This document shows, piece after piece, positions 17,283-27,741 of a stretch of 37,139 bases of DNA; positions within the stretch are counted from its first letter, which is position 1; every line of letters begins with the position of its first letter. The stretch covers positions 97,948 through 135,086 of the forward strand of contig SHYR01000001.1 in NCBI GenBank assembly GCA_009692705.1, written 5' to 3'. Origin of the DNA: Dehalococcoidia bacterium (GTDB taxonomy: Bacteria > Chloroflexota > Dehalococcoidia > UBA2979). A model generated the notes under the pieces. It was not told the origin of the DNA and searched no databases. It worked only from the letters and a program-made list of their open reading frames with translations. The position numbers and the translations under genes were made by a program.

Positions 17283-17797
17283 CTAGTAGCCAATGACGCC
17301 GATTCCCTTGAGCGGAAGCTTCAGCCGATCGCTCGCGTACAAGGTGTCGAAGAACGTCACGACGGTTTCGTAGTCGGGCTGCTTCAGATAGTCGAGGCGT
17401 ACTGCCACGCAAAGGTAATTGACGCCGATCATCATGCACGCCTGAAACAGATCTTTCAGGAACTGATTGTTCAGGACGCCGCGACCCGCCTCCACTTTTA
17501 GGACAAATCCTTCATGGCGTACCACGCGTCCGCATCGAAGGACTTTTCGGCGACGCCCCTAGCTCCGAAGAGGACCGGTACGCGGAGGATTTGCGTCCGG
17601 GACTTTCCGCGCTCGACTTCGAACCCGAGTCCTTCAAGCCCCGGTCTTACTCGCGCGAGGACGCCGTCGCTGCTCAGCTTGAACTGTGACGAGGAAATCT
17701 CGTTGTCGACGGCGTCGAAGGCTTCGACGAGGCCAACCATCAAGGTTGGTGCAGGGTGCGAGCGCGGAAAGAATTGCCATTGAACGGCCACGGTCAC
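17283..17797 (-). pseudogene. Frameshifted gene of unknown function; two overlapping minus-strand frames join into one protein
   Basis: Frame 1 VTVAVQWQFFPRSHPAPTLMVGLVEAFDAVDNEISSSQFKLSSDG...KSFDADAWY; frame 2 ...RHEGFVLKVEAGRGVLNNQFLKDLFQACMMIGVNYLCVAVRLDYLKQPDYETVVTFFDTLYASDRLKLPLKGIGVIGY. One extra G near 17519 on the + strand would fuse them. GTGA overlap with the cinA stop. Confidence 0.7.
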
Positions 17798-19035
17798 CCC
17801 CTCACGGCGCGCGCCATCAGGTAGCCGCGCAGCATCGCCAGCGTCGAAAGCACCGCGCGGCGGCGGGCGGCCTCGCGGCCGCCCTGGTACCAGCGCGTGC
17901 GCTGGTGCTCGACGCTTGTCCCGTCCGCGATCGCCACGAACACCGTGCCCGGCTCCTCGCCGTTCACCGGCTCGGGCCCCATCACGCCGGTGAGGCCCAG
18001 CCCGATGTCCGCGCCGAGCCGCTCGCGCGCCACCTTCGCCATCGCCTCGGTCGTCGCCTGCGCGACCGCGCCATGGGCGGCGATCACGGCGCCCGGCACG
18101 CCGAGGTCGATCTTCGCCTGCGTGGCGTAGCTCACGAGGCTGCCCTTGAAGTACTCGGAGGCGCCCTCGTACTCGGTGATCGCGGCGGCGATCGCGCCCC
18201 CGGTCGCCGACTCCATCACCGCCAGCGTCAGGCCCTGCTCGCGCAGCATGCGCCCGATCGCGCCGCCGAGGCTGTCCTCGTCCTGCCCCCAGACCGCGGG
18301 GCCGAGGATGCGCCGCGCCTCCTCCTCCACCGGGCGGATCAGCCGCCACGCCTGCTCGCGCGTGGGGGCCTTGGCGGCGATACGCGCGTGCACGCCGTCC
18401 GCGCGGGCGTAAATGCCGATCGAGGGGTTGGCGCCGGAGAGCAGCGGCGACAGCAGCTCGTCCACGGTGGACTCACCAAGGTTCGCGGTCTTGAGCGTGC
18501 GCGACACCAGCACGCCGTCGGCGCGCCGCTCGAGCTCCGGCGCGACGTGCTGCTGCCACATGAACAGCATCTCGTGCGGCGGCCCCGGCATGATCACCAG
18601 TACCCTGCCATCGCGCTCCACCCACCAGCCGGGGGCGGTGCCGCGCGCGTTCGGGATCGCGCGCGCCGACGGGATCAGCATCGCCTGCTTGAGGTTGCGC
18701 TCCGGCATGCGCCGGTCGGCGCGCTCCATCAGCCCGCGCAGCACCCGTTCCTGCTCTTCGTCGAGGCGCAGCTCCTCGCCGAGCGCCGCGGCCGCAGTCT
18801 CGCGCGTGATGTCGTCCTCGGTGGGCCCGAGCCCGCCGCTGCAGAACACGATGTCGGAGCGGCCCCATGCGCGCTCGAACACCTCGCGCAGGCGGCCGGG
18901 GTTGTCGCCCACCTGGGTCACGTACAGCAGGTCGATGCCGTACTGGGGGAGCTGCGACGCGATGAACGCGGCGTTGGTGTCCGTGATCTCGCCGAGCATG
19001 ATCTCGGTGCCGATCGAGAGGATCTCTGAGCGCAT
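17794..19035 (-). CDS. cinA: CinA family protein (competence/damage-inducible; nicotinamide-nucleotide amidase)
   Basis: MRSEILSIGTEIMLGEITDTNAAFIASQLPQYGIDLLYVTQVGDN...GGLGPTEDDITRETAA; C-terminal LAVMESATGGAIAAAITEYEGASEYFKGSLVSYATQAK. Confidence 0.94.
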   Translation of the reverse strand: MRSEILSIGTEIMLGEITDTNAAFIASQLPQYGIDLLYVTQVGDNPGRLREVFERAWGRSDIVFCSGGLGPTEDDITRETAAAALGEELRLDEEQERVLRGLMERADRRMPERNLKQAMLIPSARAIPNARGTAPGWWVERDGRVLVIMPGPPHEMLFMWQQHVAPELERRADGVLVSRTLKTANLGESTVDELLSPLLSGANPSIGIYARADGVHARIAAKAPTREQAWRLIRPVEEEARRILGPAVWGQDEDSLGGAIGRMLREQGLTLAVMESATGGAIAAAITEYEGASEYFKGSLVSYATQAKIDLGVPGAVIAAHGAVAQATTEAMAKVARERLGADIGLGLTGVMGPEPVNGEEPGTVFVAIADGTSVEHQRTRWYQGGREAARRRAVLSTLAMLRGYLMARAVRG

Positions 19036-19065
19036 GGCCGGCTCCCTGGCTGCTCGCCGAGCGTG

Positions 19066-19157
19066 AGGATAGCAGAGCGCCGCGCGGCGACGGCGGCGTG
19101 TGCCGGCGGGCGGTCGCGAGCGCCCACCTCCTGCCGTGATCCACGCTCTGCTACCCT
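19066..19157. promoter_or_regulatory. Divergent promoter region with mirror-image extended -10 motifs (TCTGCTAYCCT)
   Basis: AGGATAGCAGAGCG at 19066-19079 and CGCTCTGCTACCCT at 19144-19157 are inverted repeats (13/14). Each carries TGCTA(T/C)CCT facing its own gene. Confidence 0.5.
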
Positions 19158-19218
19158 GCGCCCGTATTCTGGGGATTCGGCCGGCGGCCGCGAGCGCGCG
19201 CCGCGGAGCGGGAGGATC

Positions 19219-20205
19219 GTGGTCCAGCCAGCATCGGCGCAGCAGCGCGCGGACGCCGCCGCGGCCATCCAGCGCTCGGCGCACCTCGTGCGCCAGAACG
19301 TGCACCGCGTGATCGTCGGCGCCGACGAGGCCGTGACCAGCGTGCTGGTCGCGCTGCTGGCGCGCGGCCACGTGCTGATCGAGGACGTGCCCGGCACCGG
19401 TAAGACCACGCTCGCGCACGCGGTCGCGCGCTCGATCGGCGCGAGCTTCAAGCGCATCCAGTTCACGCCGGACCTGATGCCGTCCGACATACTGGGCATC
19501 AACTACTACTCGCAGAAGAGCGGCGAGTTCGAGTTCCGCGAGGGGCCGATCGCGGCCAGCATCGTGCTCGCGGACGAGATCAACCGCGCCACCCCGCGCA
19601 CGCAATCGGCGCTGCTGGAGGCGATGCAGGAGCGCACCTACACCATCGACGGCGTGACGCGCGCGCTGCCGCAGCCGTTCGTGGTGCTGGCGACGCAGAA
19701 CCCGGTCGAGCTGGAGGGCACCTTCCCGCTGCCGGAGGCGCAGCTCGACCGCTTTCTGCTGCGGCTGCGGGTCGGCTACCCGAGCGAGGAGGGGGAGCTG
19801 GAGGTGCTGCGGCGCTTCGAGGGGGGTTCGCCGCTCGACACGCTGCGGCCGGTGGTGAGCGCCGAGGAGCTGGTGGCGCTCTCCGCGCAGCTGCGGCTGA
19901 TCCATGTCGAGGATGAGGTAGCGCGCTACATCGTGAGCCTCTGCCGCGCCACGCGGGAGCACCCCGCGCTGGAGCTGGGCGCGAGCCCCCGCGCCTCGCT
20001 GGCGCTGTTCGACGCGGCGCGCGCGCTGGCCGCGATCGAGGGCCGTGACTACGTGCGCCCGGACGACGTGAAGCGCCTGGTGCAGCCGGTGCTGGGACAC
20101 CGCGTGCTGCTCTCGTCGCAGACACGGCTGCGCGGCCGCAGCAGCCACGACGTGCTGGAGGAGATCCAGCGCGCGCAGCCGGTGCCGATCATCGATCGCG
20201 GCTAG
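19219..20205 (+). CDS. MoxR family AAA+ ATPase
   Basis: GHVLIEDVPGTGKTTLAHAVARSIG, FTPDLMPSDILGINYY, VLADEINRATPRTQSALLEAMQERTYTIDG, ATQNPVELEGTFPLPEAQLDRFLLR. Confidence 0.95.
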   Translation: MVQPASAQQRADAAAAIQRSAHLVRQNVHRVIVGADEAVTSVLVALLARGHVLIEDVPGTGKTTLAHAVARSIGASFKRIQFTPDLMPSDILGINYYSQKSGEFEFREGPIAASIVLADEINRATPRTQSALLEAMQERTYTIDGVTRALPQPFVVLATQNPVELEGTFPLPEAQLDRFLLRLRVGYPSEEGELEVLRRFEGGSPLDTLRPVVSAEELVALSAQLRLIHVEDEVARYIVSLCRATREHPALELGASPRASLALFDAARALAAIEGRDYVRPDDVKRLVQPVLGHRVLLSSQTRLRGRSSHDVLEEIQRAQPVPIIDRG

Positions 20206-20231
20206 GCGCAGCGAGCGGGCGGGGTCCGGCG

Positions 20232-21539
20232 ATGCGCTTCATCCTCGGCGAGCTCTGGCTGTGGGTCTCCGGGGCGTTGATCTACGCCGGCCTGATCGGG
20301 GGCTCCACGCTCGTGCTCGCGCTCGGGGTGCTGGTGCTCAGCACCGGGGGCCTAGCGCGGCTGTGGGCGCGCGTCTCGCTGGAGGAGGTGGAGTACCGGC
20401 GCGAGCTCCCGGAGACCCGCGCATTCCTCGGCGAGCGCATCGACTTCACCGTGCATCTCTCCAACGGCAAGTTCATCCCGGTGCCGTGGCTGGAGGTTCG
20501 CGACCTGCTGCCGCAGGCCACCCCGCTGGTGGGCGGCCAGACGCGCCGCGCCGGCATGCCGCGCCTCGACGCCTTCACGCGCCAGACCTCGCTGCGCCAC
20601 CACGAGCGCCTGCGCTGGCCGATGCAGCTCCAGACCACGGTGCGCGGCTACTTCCGCCTCGGCCCCGCGCGCCTGCGCTCCGGCGACCTGTTCGGCTTCT
20701 TCGAGCGCACGCGCGACTTCGAGCAGCAGGACGCGGTCGTCGTCTACCCCCGCACCTTCGCGCTGCCCGACCTCGGCTTCGATAGCGCGCGCCCGTTCGG
20801 CGAGCAGCGCGGCGGCAACCGCATCTTCGAGGATCCGCTGCGCGTGATCGGGGTGCGCGACTACACGCCGGGCGATCCGCTGAAGCGGGTCGACTGGAAG
20901 GCCACCGCGCGCACGGGACGGCTGCAGTCGCGCCTCTACGAGCCATCGCGCACGCAGTCGGCCGTGGTGGCGCTGAACATCTCGACGATGGAGCAGACGT
21001 GGGAGGGCTTCGACCCCGTGCTGCTCGAGCGCGGCGTCTCCGTCGCCGCGTCGATCGCGCGCACGCTCTTCGAGCACGGGGACGCCGTGGGCCTCGTCAC
21101 CAACGGCTCCTTCCCGGACGCCGACCGTCCGCTGCGGCTCGGCGCGAACCGCCGTCCGGAGCAGCTGCGGCACATGCTCGAGCTGTTGGCGATGATCTCG
21201 CCCTATACGGCGGCGCGTCTCTCCGACGAGCTGGAGAGCCGCGACGACCCGCTGCCAGCGGGCGCGACGATCATCGTGGTGGCGACGCTGATGCCGCACG
21301 ACCTCGTCGCCACGCTGCTGCGGTTGCGCGGCGCTGGGCATGCGGTGCACGTGGTGAAGACCTCCGGCGTGGCGTGGGCGCATCCGCTGGGCGCGATCCC
21401 GGTGACCGACGTCTCCCCGCGTATGCAGGCGCTGGAGGCGGAGCTCGGAGTGCCGGTCACGACCGCGACGCCGACGCCAGCCGGCAGAGGCGGGGCGGCG
21501 GGGGTGCTCGGCGCCGCACGCGGCGGTACGCCGCGATGA
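20232..21539 (+). CDS. DUF58 domain-containing protein
   Basis: VIGVRDYTPGDPLKRVDWKATARTGRLQSRLYEPSRTQSAVVALNIS, the DUF58 core motif, following moxR. Confidence 0.93.
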   Translation: MRFILGELWLWVSGALIYAGLIGGSTLVLALGVLVLSTGGLARLWARVSLEEVEYRRELPETRAFLGERIDFTVHLSNGKFIPVPWLEVRDLLPQATPLVGGQTRRAGMPRLDAFTRQTSLRHHERLRWPMQLQTTVRGYFRLGPARLRSGDLFGFFERTRDFEQQDAVVVYPRTFALPDLGFDSARPFGEQRGGNRIFEDPLRVIGVRDYTPGDPLKRVDWKATARTGRLQSRLYEPSRTQSAVVALNISTMEQTWEGFDPVLLERGVSVAASIARTLFEHGDAVGLVTNGSFPDADRPLRLGANRRPEQLRHMLELLAMISPYTAARLSDELESRDDPLPAGATIIVVATLMPHDLVATLLRLRGAGHAVHVVKTSGVAWAHPLGAIPVTDVSPRMQALEAELGVPVTTATPTPAGRGGAAGVLGAARGGTPR

Positions 21540-23176
21540 ACCGCTGGTTCCAGGCCGCTAGCACCCACCTGCTGATCCTCAGCGAGGCGATGGCGTGGTT
21601 CATCGTGCTGCGGGTGCTGGCGACCGCGATGGACCGCTCGGTGCTCACCGGCTTCCAGCAGACGGTGGAGGCCGGCCACCTCGGCGGGGAGCCCACCGCC
21701 GCCGCGCTGGCGGCCGTCCAGCTCCTGCGCCGCGCCGTCGATGACCTCGCCTCCGGGCCGCCGCTCGCGCTGGTGATCCTCACGGCCTACCTTGCGCTCG
21801 GGCTCTCCTGGGGCATCCGCCGCTTGCGCGCGCCGGCCGCCGTGGCGGTGATGGTCGGGCTCGCCGCCTCCGTGGTGCTGCTGAACGTGCTGTTCCACAT
21901 CGCGCTCGCGGGCGACCTCGCGCTGTGGGACGGCAGCGGCATGCAGCGCTTCTTCACCGACCCCCAGGCCACGCTGGCGGGCGAGCGCGACACGGCGGCA
22001 TGGGTGGCGAACCCGGACCCGGCGCGCCTGCCCGGCACCTCCGCGGGGCTGGTGCTGGTCGGGATGTGCGCGCTCTGGGCGCGCTTCATCTACGTCGGCC
22101 GCAGCGCCGTCAGCTTCCCGCGGGTGCTGCGCTCCTTCAGCGTGGGGTTCCCCGCCGTGCTGCTCGCGACGGTGCTGGTGCCGCTCGCGGGCGTGGGGGT
22201 CGGGGTGCTCGCGCTGCCGTACTTCGTGCTCGCGATGCTCACGGTGGCGGTGGCCAACGCCGCGCGTTCCACGCGCGACTGGACGTTCGACCGCACTGCG
22301 CCGTGGGCGGTCTCCGCCCTCGCCACGATCGGGGTGCTGGCGGGGATCGCGCTGCTCTTCGGGCTGCTCGCCGTGCTCGAGGTGCGGGAGGTCGTGGCGC
22401 CGATCGGGTCGGCGCTGCTCGGGGCCGCGCTCGCCGTCATGGAGGTGGTGCTCACGCCGGTGTTCTGGGCGCTCGAGCATGCCTTTCGCGCGATCGCCTC
22501 ACGCTTCGCCAGTGATGCGCTCGATACCGTGCAGCAGGGGGCCGGCGAACCGACGCCCAAGCAGCCGGAGACGGACGACTTCGTCACGCCGGCGTGGCTC
22601 ACGACCAGCCTGCGCCTCGCCGCGTTCACGGTGCTCGCGCTCGGCAGCTACTGGCTCGCGCGCTACCTGTTCCGGCGCGTGAGCGAGCGGCAGCAGGAGC
22701 CGGAGTACGCCGAGGAGCGCGCGGCGGCGGAGGGCACCGGCGTGGGTGGCCTGCTGCGGCAGCTGCTGCCGCAGCGGCGGCGGCAACCGGGGGTCCCGCG
22801 CTGGCTCGATCGGCACGCCGTCTACCGCCTCTTCGCCCGCGCGGTCGTCGATGCCGAGGACCGCGGCGTGCTGCGCGCGCCCGGCGACACCCCCTTGCAG
22901 TTCGCCGCCATGGCGGCGCCGGCGCTGCAGGCCCCGATGATGCAGGAGATCGCGGAGCAGTTCGACCGCGCCCGCTACGGGCGGCACTACCCCAGCGCCG
23001 AGGCGCTCGCCCCGCTGGAGCGCGCACTGGGCGAGTGGGAGCAGGCGCACCCCGCCCCCGAGGCGGTCGGCGAGCCGCAGCTCGAGCGCGCGGAACGGCT
23101 GCTGGAGGAGCGCGCGTCCGGCCTCGGGCGCCGCCGGCGGCCTCCCCCTCCGGGCCTCAACATCGGCCCGTACTAG
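21536..23176 (+). CDS. Multi-TM protein with DUF4129-like C-terminus
   Basis: ATGA overlap with the DUF58 gene; many TM helices; C-terminal VYRLFARAVVDAEDRGVLRAPGDTPLQFA...FDRARYGRHYPS. Confidence 0.82.
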   Translation: MNRWFQAASTHLLILSEAMAWFIVLRVLATAMDRSVLTGFQQTVEAGHLGGEPTAAALAAVQLLRRAVDDLASGPPLALVILTAYLALGLSWGIRRLRAPAAVAVMVGLAASVVLLNVLFHIALAGDLALWDGSGMQRFFTDPQATLAGERDTAAWVANPDPARLPGTSAGLVLVGMCALWARFIYVGRSAVSFPRVLRSFSVGFPAVLLATVLVPLAGVGVGVLALPYFVLAMLTVAVANAARSTRDWTFDRTAPWAVSALATIGVLAGIALLFGLLAVLEVREVVAPIGSALLGAALAVMEVVLTPVFWALEHAFRAIASRFASDALDTVQQGAGEPTPKQPETDDFVTPAWLTTSLRLAAFTVLALGSYWLARYLFRRVSERQQEPEYAEERAAAEGTGVGGLLRQLLPQRRRQPGVPRWLDRHAVYRLFARAVVDAEDRGVLRAPGDTPLQFAAMAAPALQAPMMQEIAEQFDRARYGRHYPSAEALAPLERALGEWEQAHPAPEAVGEPQLERAERLLEERASGLGRRRRPPPPGLNIGPY

Positions 23177-23260
23177 CCCGCGCTCGCCGCGCAGCGGGCC
23201 CGCAGGCTCCGGGCGCGACGGCGCCGTCGAGGCGGCGCGCCCGCCGGGCAGGTTCAGCGG

Positions 23261-23289
23261 TTGTCGGATGTGAGAGGGAACCCTAACCT
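23261..23289 (+). promoter_or_regulatory. Possible promoter TTGTCG-N17-TAACCT upstream of murI
   Basis: Hexamers at 23261-23266 and 23284-23289 in an AT-richer patch, about 45 nt before the murI ATG. Confidence 0.35.
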
Positions 23290-23331
23290 TTTCCGCACGG
23301 GCGGGCTCCGCGCCGCTGCCCGCAGACCGGG

Positions 23332-24150
23332 GTGCCCATGCCTGTGACCGTCGGCATCTTCGATTCTGGCGTCGGCGGGCTGACAGTCTCCGCCGCGCTG
23401 CACCGGCTGATGCCCTCGCTGCCCCAGCGCTACGTTGCCGACACGGCATGCTTCCCCTACGGCGAGCAGCCGGAGGCGGTGGTGCGCGCGCGCGCGTTCA
23501 TGCTGGCGGAGGCGCTGCTCGCCGAGGGCTGCGCGCTGCTGATCGTCGCCTGCAACACCGCCTCGTCGGCCGCGCTGGAGCCGCTGCGAGCACGCTTCGC
23601 GGTGCCGATCGTCGGCATGGAGCCGCCGTTGAAGCCCGCCGTGGAGCGCAGCCGCACGCACCGCGTCGCGGTGCTGGTCACCCCCGCCACCGCGCGCGGC
23701 GCGCGCCTGGCGCGGCTGCACGTCGCGCACGGCGACGGCGCACAGGTGGAGACGCTGTCGATGCCTGGGCTCGCCGATCTGGTCGAGGCTGGCGAGGTCA
23801 GCGGCGCGCGCGTCGACGGCGTGCTGCGCGAGGCGCTGGCGGGTGCAGCCGAGCGCGGCGTCGACCAGCTGGCGCTCGGCTGCACCCACTACGGCTTCCT
23901 GCGTGCTCAGATCGAGCGCATCGCCGGGCCCGGCGTCGGCGTGGTCGACGCCGCGGAGCCGGTCGCGCGGCGCGCGCTGCAGCAGCTGGAGCAGCACGCC
24001 CTGCCGCTGCCGCCCGCGGGCGCGCCGGAGCAGCCCGTCGTGTGCTCGGTAACGGGCGCCCCCGACGCCTTCGCCGCCACGCTGGAGCGGCTGCGCGCCG
24101 CCGGCGCCACGCTGCCGCCGATCCGCCTGCTGCGCGCGGCAGCGACGTGA
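23332..24150 (+). CDS. murI: Glutamate racemase
   Basis: [41 protein letters not shown]. Confidence 0.95.
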   Translation: MPMPVTVGIFDSGVGGLTVSAALHRLMPSLPQRYVADTACFPYGEQPEAVVRARAFMLAEALLAEGCALLIVACNTASSAALEPLRARFAVPIVGMEPPLKPAVERSRTHRVAVLVTPATARGARLARLHVAHGDGAQVETLSMPGLADLVEAGEVSGARVDGVLREALAGAAERGVDQLALGCTHYGFLRAQIERIAGPGVGVVDAAEPVARRALQQLEQHALPLPPAGAPEQPVVCSVTGAPDAFAATLERLRAAGATLPPIRLLRAAAT

Positions 24151-24965
24151 GCGCGAGCTTCCGCGAACGCTACGCGGCCGCCGCGGCCGCCAACCGCTCC
24201 TTGCTCTGCGTCGGCCTGGACCCGGACCCGGTGCGCCTGCCCGACGGCGTGGACGCGGTCGCGTTCTCGCGCGCCATGATCGAGGCCACCGCCGACCTGG
24301 TGTGCTGCTACAAACCGAACGCGGCGTTCTTCGAGGCGGACGGCGCCGCCGGCTGGAGCGCGCTGCGCGCGGTGATCGAAGCCGTGCCGGCGGCGGTGCC
24401 GGTGCTGCTGGACGCCAAGCGCGGCGACGTGGGCCACAGCGCCGCGTTCTACGCGCGCGCGGCCTTCGAGCAGCTGGGCGCGCACGCGGTGACGCTGAGC
24501 CCGTACCTCGGCCTGGATGCGCTCGCGCCGTTCCTCGCCTATCGCGACCGCCACAGCTTTGTGCTCTGCCGCACCTCGAACCCCTCGGCCGGCGAGCTCC
24601 AGAACCTCACCGCGGATGGACGGCCGCTCTACGAGCAGGTGGCGCTGCTGGCGCGGCGCTGGAACGTCCACGGCAACGTCGGGCTGGTGGCCGGCGCTAC
24701 CTATCCGCACGAGCTCGCGCGCGTGCGCGCGCTCTGCCCCGACCAGCTGCTGCTGGTGCCCGGCGTGGGGGCGCAGGAAGGCGACCTCGCCGCGGCGGTG
24801 CGCGCGAGTGTCGATGCCAGCGGGGGCGGCGCGCTGATCAACGCCTCGCGCGCTGTGCTCTACGCCGTCGAGCGGGGCAGCATGCGCGAGCGCGCACGCG
24901 CGGCGCGCCGCGCCGCGAGCGAGCTGCGCGACGCGATCAACGCGGCGCGCGGCGTCGCCGTCTGA
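24147..24965 (+). CDS. pyrF: Orotidine 5'-phosphate decarboxylase
   Basis: [67 protein letters not shown] overlap with murI. Confidence 0.95.
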   Translation: MSASFRERYAAAAAANRSLLCVGLDPDPVRLPDGVDAVAFSRAMIEATADLVCCYKPNAAFFEADGAAGWSALRAVIEAVPAAVPVLLDAKRGDVGHSAAFYARAAFEQLGAHAVTLSPYLGLDALAPFLAYRDRHSFVLCRTSNPSAGELQNLTADGRPLYEQVALLARRWNVHGNVGLVAGATYPHELARVRALCPDQLLLVPGVGAQEGDLAAAVRASVDASGGGALINASRAVLYAVERGSMRERARAARRAASELRDAINAARGVAV

Positions 24966-24986
24966 GCACGGCGCAGGGGCGGCACG

Positions 24987-25250
24987 GTGGTTCTCGACCT
25001 GCGCATGGGCGACGTGCTGCGGCTGCGCCGCCAGCACCCCTGCGGCGGCCTCGACTGGGAGGTCGTGCGGGTGGGCGCGGAGATCGGGCTGCGCTGCCGG
25101 ACCTGCGGGCGGCGCGTGCTGTTGGACCGCCCCACGCTGCGCCGGCGCATCAAGGCGGTCGTCGAGCGGGGCGCAGCGATGGACCCGGCGATTGAGCGCG
25201 CCCTCAGTGGCGAGGACCGTGGTCAGGGCAGCGGTGAGGACGCGCCCTGA
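24987..25250 (+). CDS. DUF951 domain-containing protein
   Basis: [55 protein letters not shown]. Confidence 0.88.
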   Translation: MVLDLRMGDVLRLRRQHPCGGLDWEVVRVGAEIGLRCRTCGRRVLLDRPTLRRRIKAVVERGAAMDPAIERALSGEDRGQGSGEDAP

Positions 25251-25278
25251 GTCGAGGCGCGCCCCTTGGTTGACTGCG

Positions 25279-25308
25279 TTGACTGCCCGCGACCGCCACT
25301 CCTACACT
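25279..25308 (+). promoter_or_regulatory. Predicted promoter TTGACT-N18-TACACT
   Basis: TTGACT at 25279-25284, TACACT at 25303-25308. A second TTGACT lies at 25269-25274. Confidence 0.5.
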
Positions 25309-25358
25309 CCCGCTGCACCTCCGAGCGAGTGCGCTTGCTCGATCGAGAGGATTTCCTC

Positions 25359-25892
25359 GTGGTGATCGAGCTCGAGATCGACAGCATCCGCGTCAACCTG
25401 CGCAGCTACCAGCGCGTCGTGATCCTGCGGGAGAAGGACGCCGGGCGCTTCCTGCCGATCTGGATCGGCGCGACCGAGGCGGACGCGATCGCGTACCGGC
25501 TGCAGGACGTTAGCGTCGCGCGCCCGCAAACGCACGACCTGCTCGCCAACGTGATCGAGCAGCTTGGCGGCAAGGTGCGCTCGGTGGTGGTCTGCGACAT
25601 GTCCAACGATGTCTTCTACGCGCGCGTGAACTTGGAGCAGAACGGGCGCACGCTGGAGATCGATGCCCGTCCCTCGGACGCGATCGCGCTGGCGGTGCGC
25701 GCGCAGGTGCCGATCTACGTCGATGAGGCGGTGCTGGCGGACCACGGGGTGATGCTCAACGCCGAGGGCGAGCTCGCCCCGGAAGACGAGGCCAAGGCAT
25801 CGCGCGCCACGCCTGAGGAGCTGGAGAAGCTGGCCGCCTTCAAGGACTTCCTCGAGGAGCTGGACCTCGACGACCTCGGCAAGCGCGGCTAG
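25359..25892 (+). CDS. Bifunctional nuclease family protein (DUF151)
   Basis: VIELEIDSIRVNLRSYQRVVILREKDAGRFLPIWIGATEADAIAYRLQ...RPSDAIALAVRAQVPIYVDEAVL. GTG 25359 or 25362; the longer ORF start overlaps the predicted promoter. Confidence 0.88.
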   Translation: MVIELEIDSIRVNLRSYQRVVILREKDAGRFLPIWIGATEADAIAYRLQDVSVARPQTHDLLANVIEQLGGKVRSVVVCDMSNDVFYARVNLEQNGRTLEIDARPSDAIALAVRAQVPIYVDEAVLADHGVMLNAEGELAPEDEAKASRATPEELEKLAAFKDFLEELDLDDLGKRG

Positions 25893-25952
25893 CCGGCCCC
25901 GGGCGGGCAGCCGCGGTCCCGTGCGGCGCTTCGTGCATCCGCTCACAAGCGG

Positions 25953-25981
25953 TTGATCGACTGATCTCCGCATGCTACTGT
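25953..25981 (+). promoter_or_regulatory. Predicted atp operon promoter TTGATC-N17-TACTGT with extended TGC, preceded by inverted repeat CCGCT-CACA-AGCGG
   Basis: Inverted repeat at 25939-25952, -35 at 25953-25958, -10 at 25976-25981. Confidence 0.45.
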
Positions 25982-26250
25982 CCCCGCGGCCTCAGCCCGA
26001 GAGGGGGGCACGGGCCATCTGGAACTCACCGGCGTTCGGGCTGCTGGGGCTCGGGGCGTTTCTTGCGACCTCGATCGTCGGCATGACCATCGTCGGGCAC
26101 TGGCTCGACGGCAGGCTTGGGACGGTGCCGGTGCTCACCCTCGTGTTCCTGGTGCTGGGACTGGCCGCGGGGTTTTACGGAGCGTACGTGCAGTTGCGCG
26201 AGTTCACCGAGCGAACGCAGGGCGCTCCGCGCGACGGGGCGGGGCGCTAG
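25972..26250 (+). CDS. atpI: AtpZ/AtpI-like ATP synthase accessory membrane protein (start uncertain)
   Basis: Two TM helices (FGLLGLGAFLATSIVGMTIVGHWLDGRLGTVPVLTLVFLVLGLAAGFYGAYVQLREF); first gene of the atp operon. Confidence 0.8.
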   Translation: MLLSPRPQPERGARAIWNSPAFGLLGLGAFLATSIVGMTIVGHWLDGRLGTVPVLTLVFLVLGLAAGFYGAYVQLREFTERTQGAPRDGAGR

Positions 26251-27692
<1,442 letters not shown>

Positions 27693-27741
27693 GCGGGGTG
27701 ACCACCTTCCGCGCAGCAGCGTACCGGCTGAGGGCGAGCAC

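Noticed and set aside
19036-20148. N-terminal extension of the minus-strand ORF containing CinA
   Set aside because: Antisense to moxR; CinA begins at ATG 19035 (MRSEILSIGTEIMLGE).
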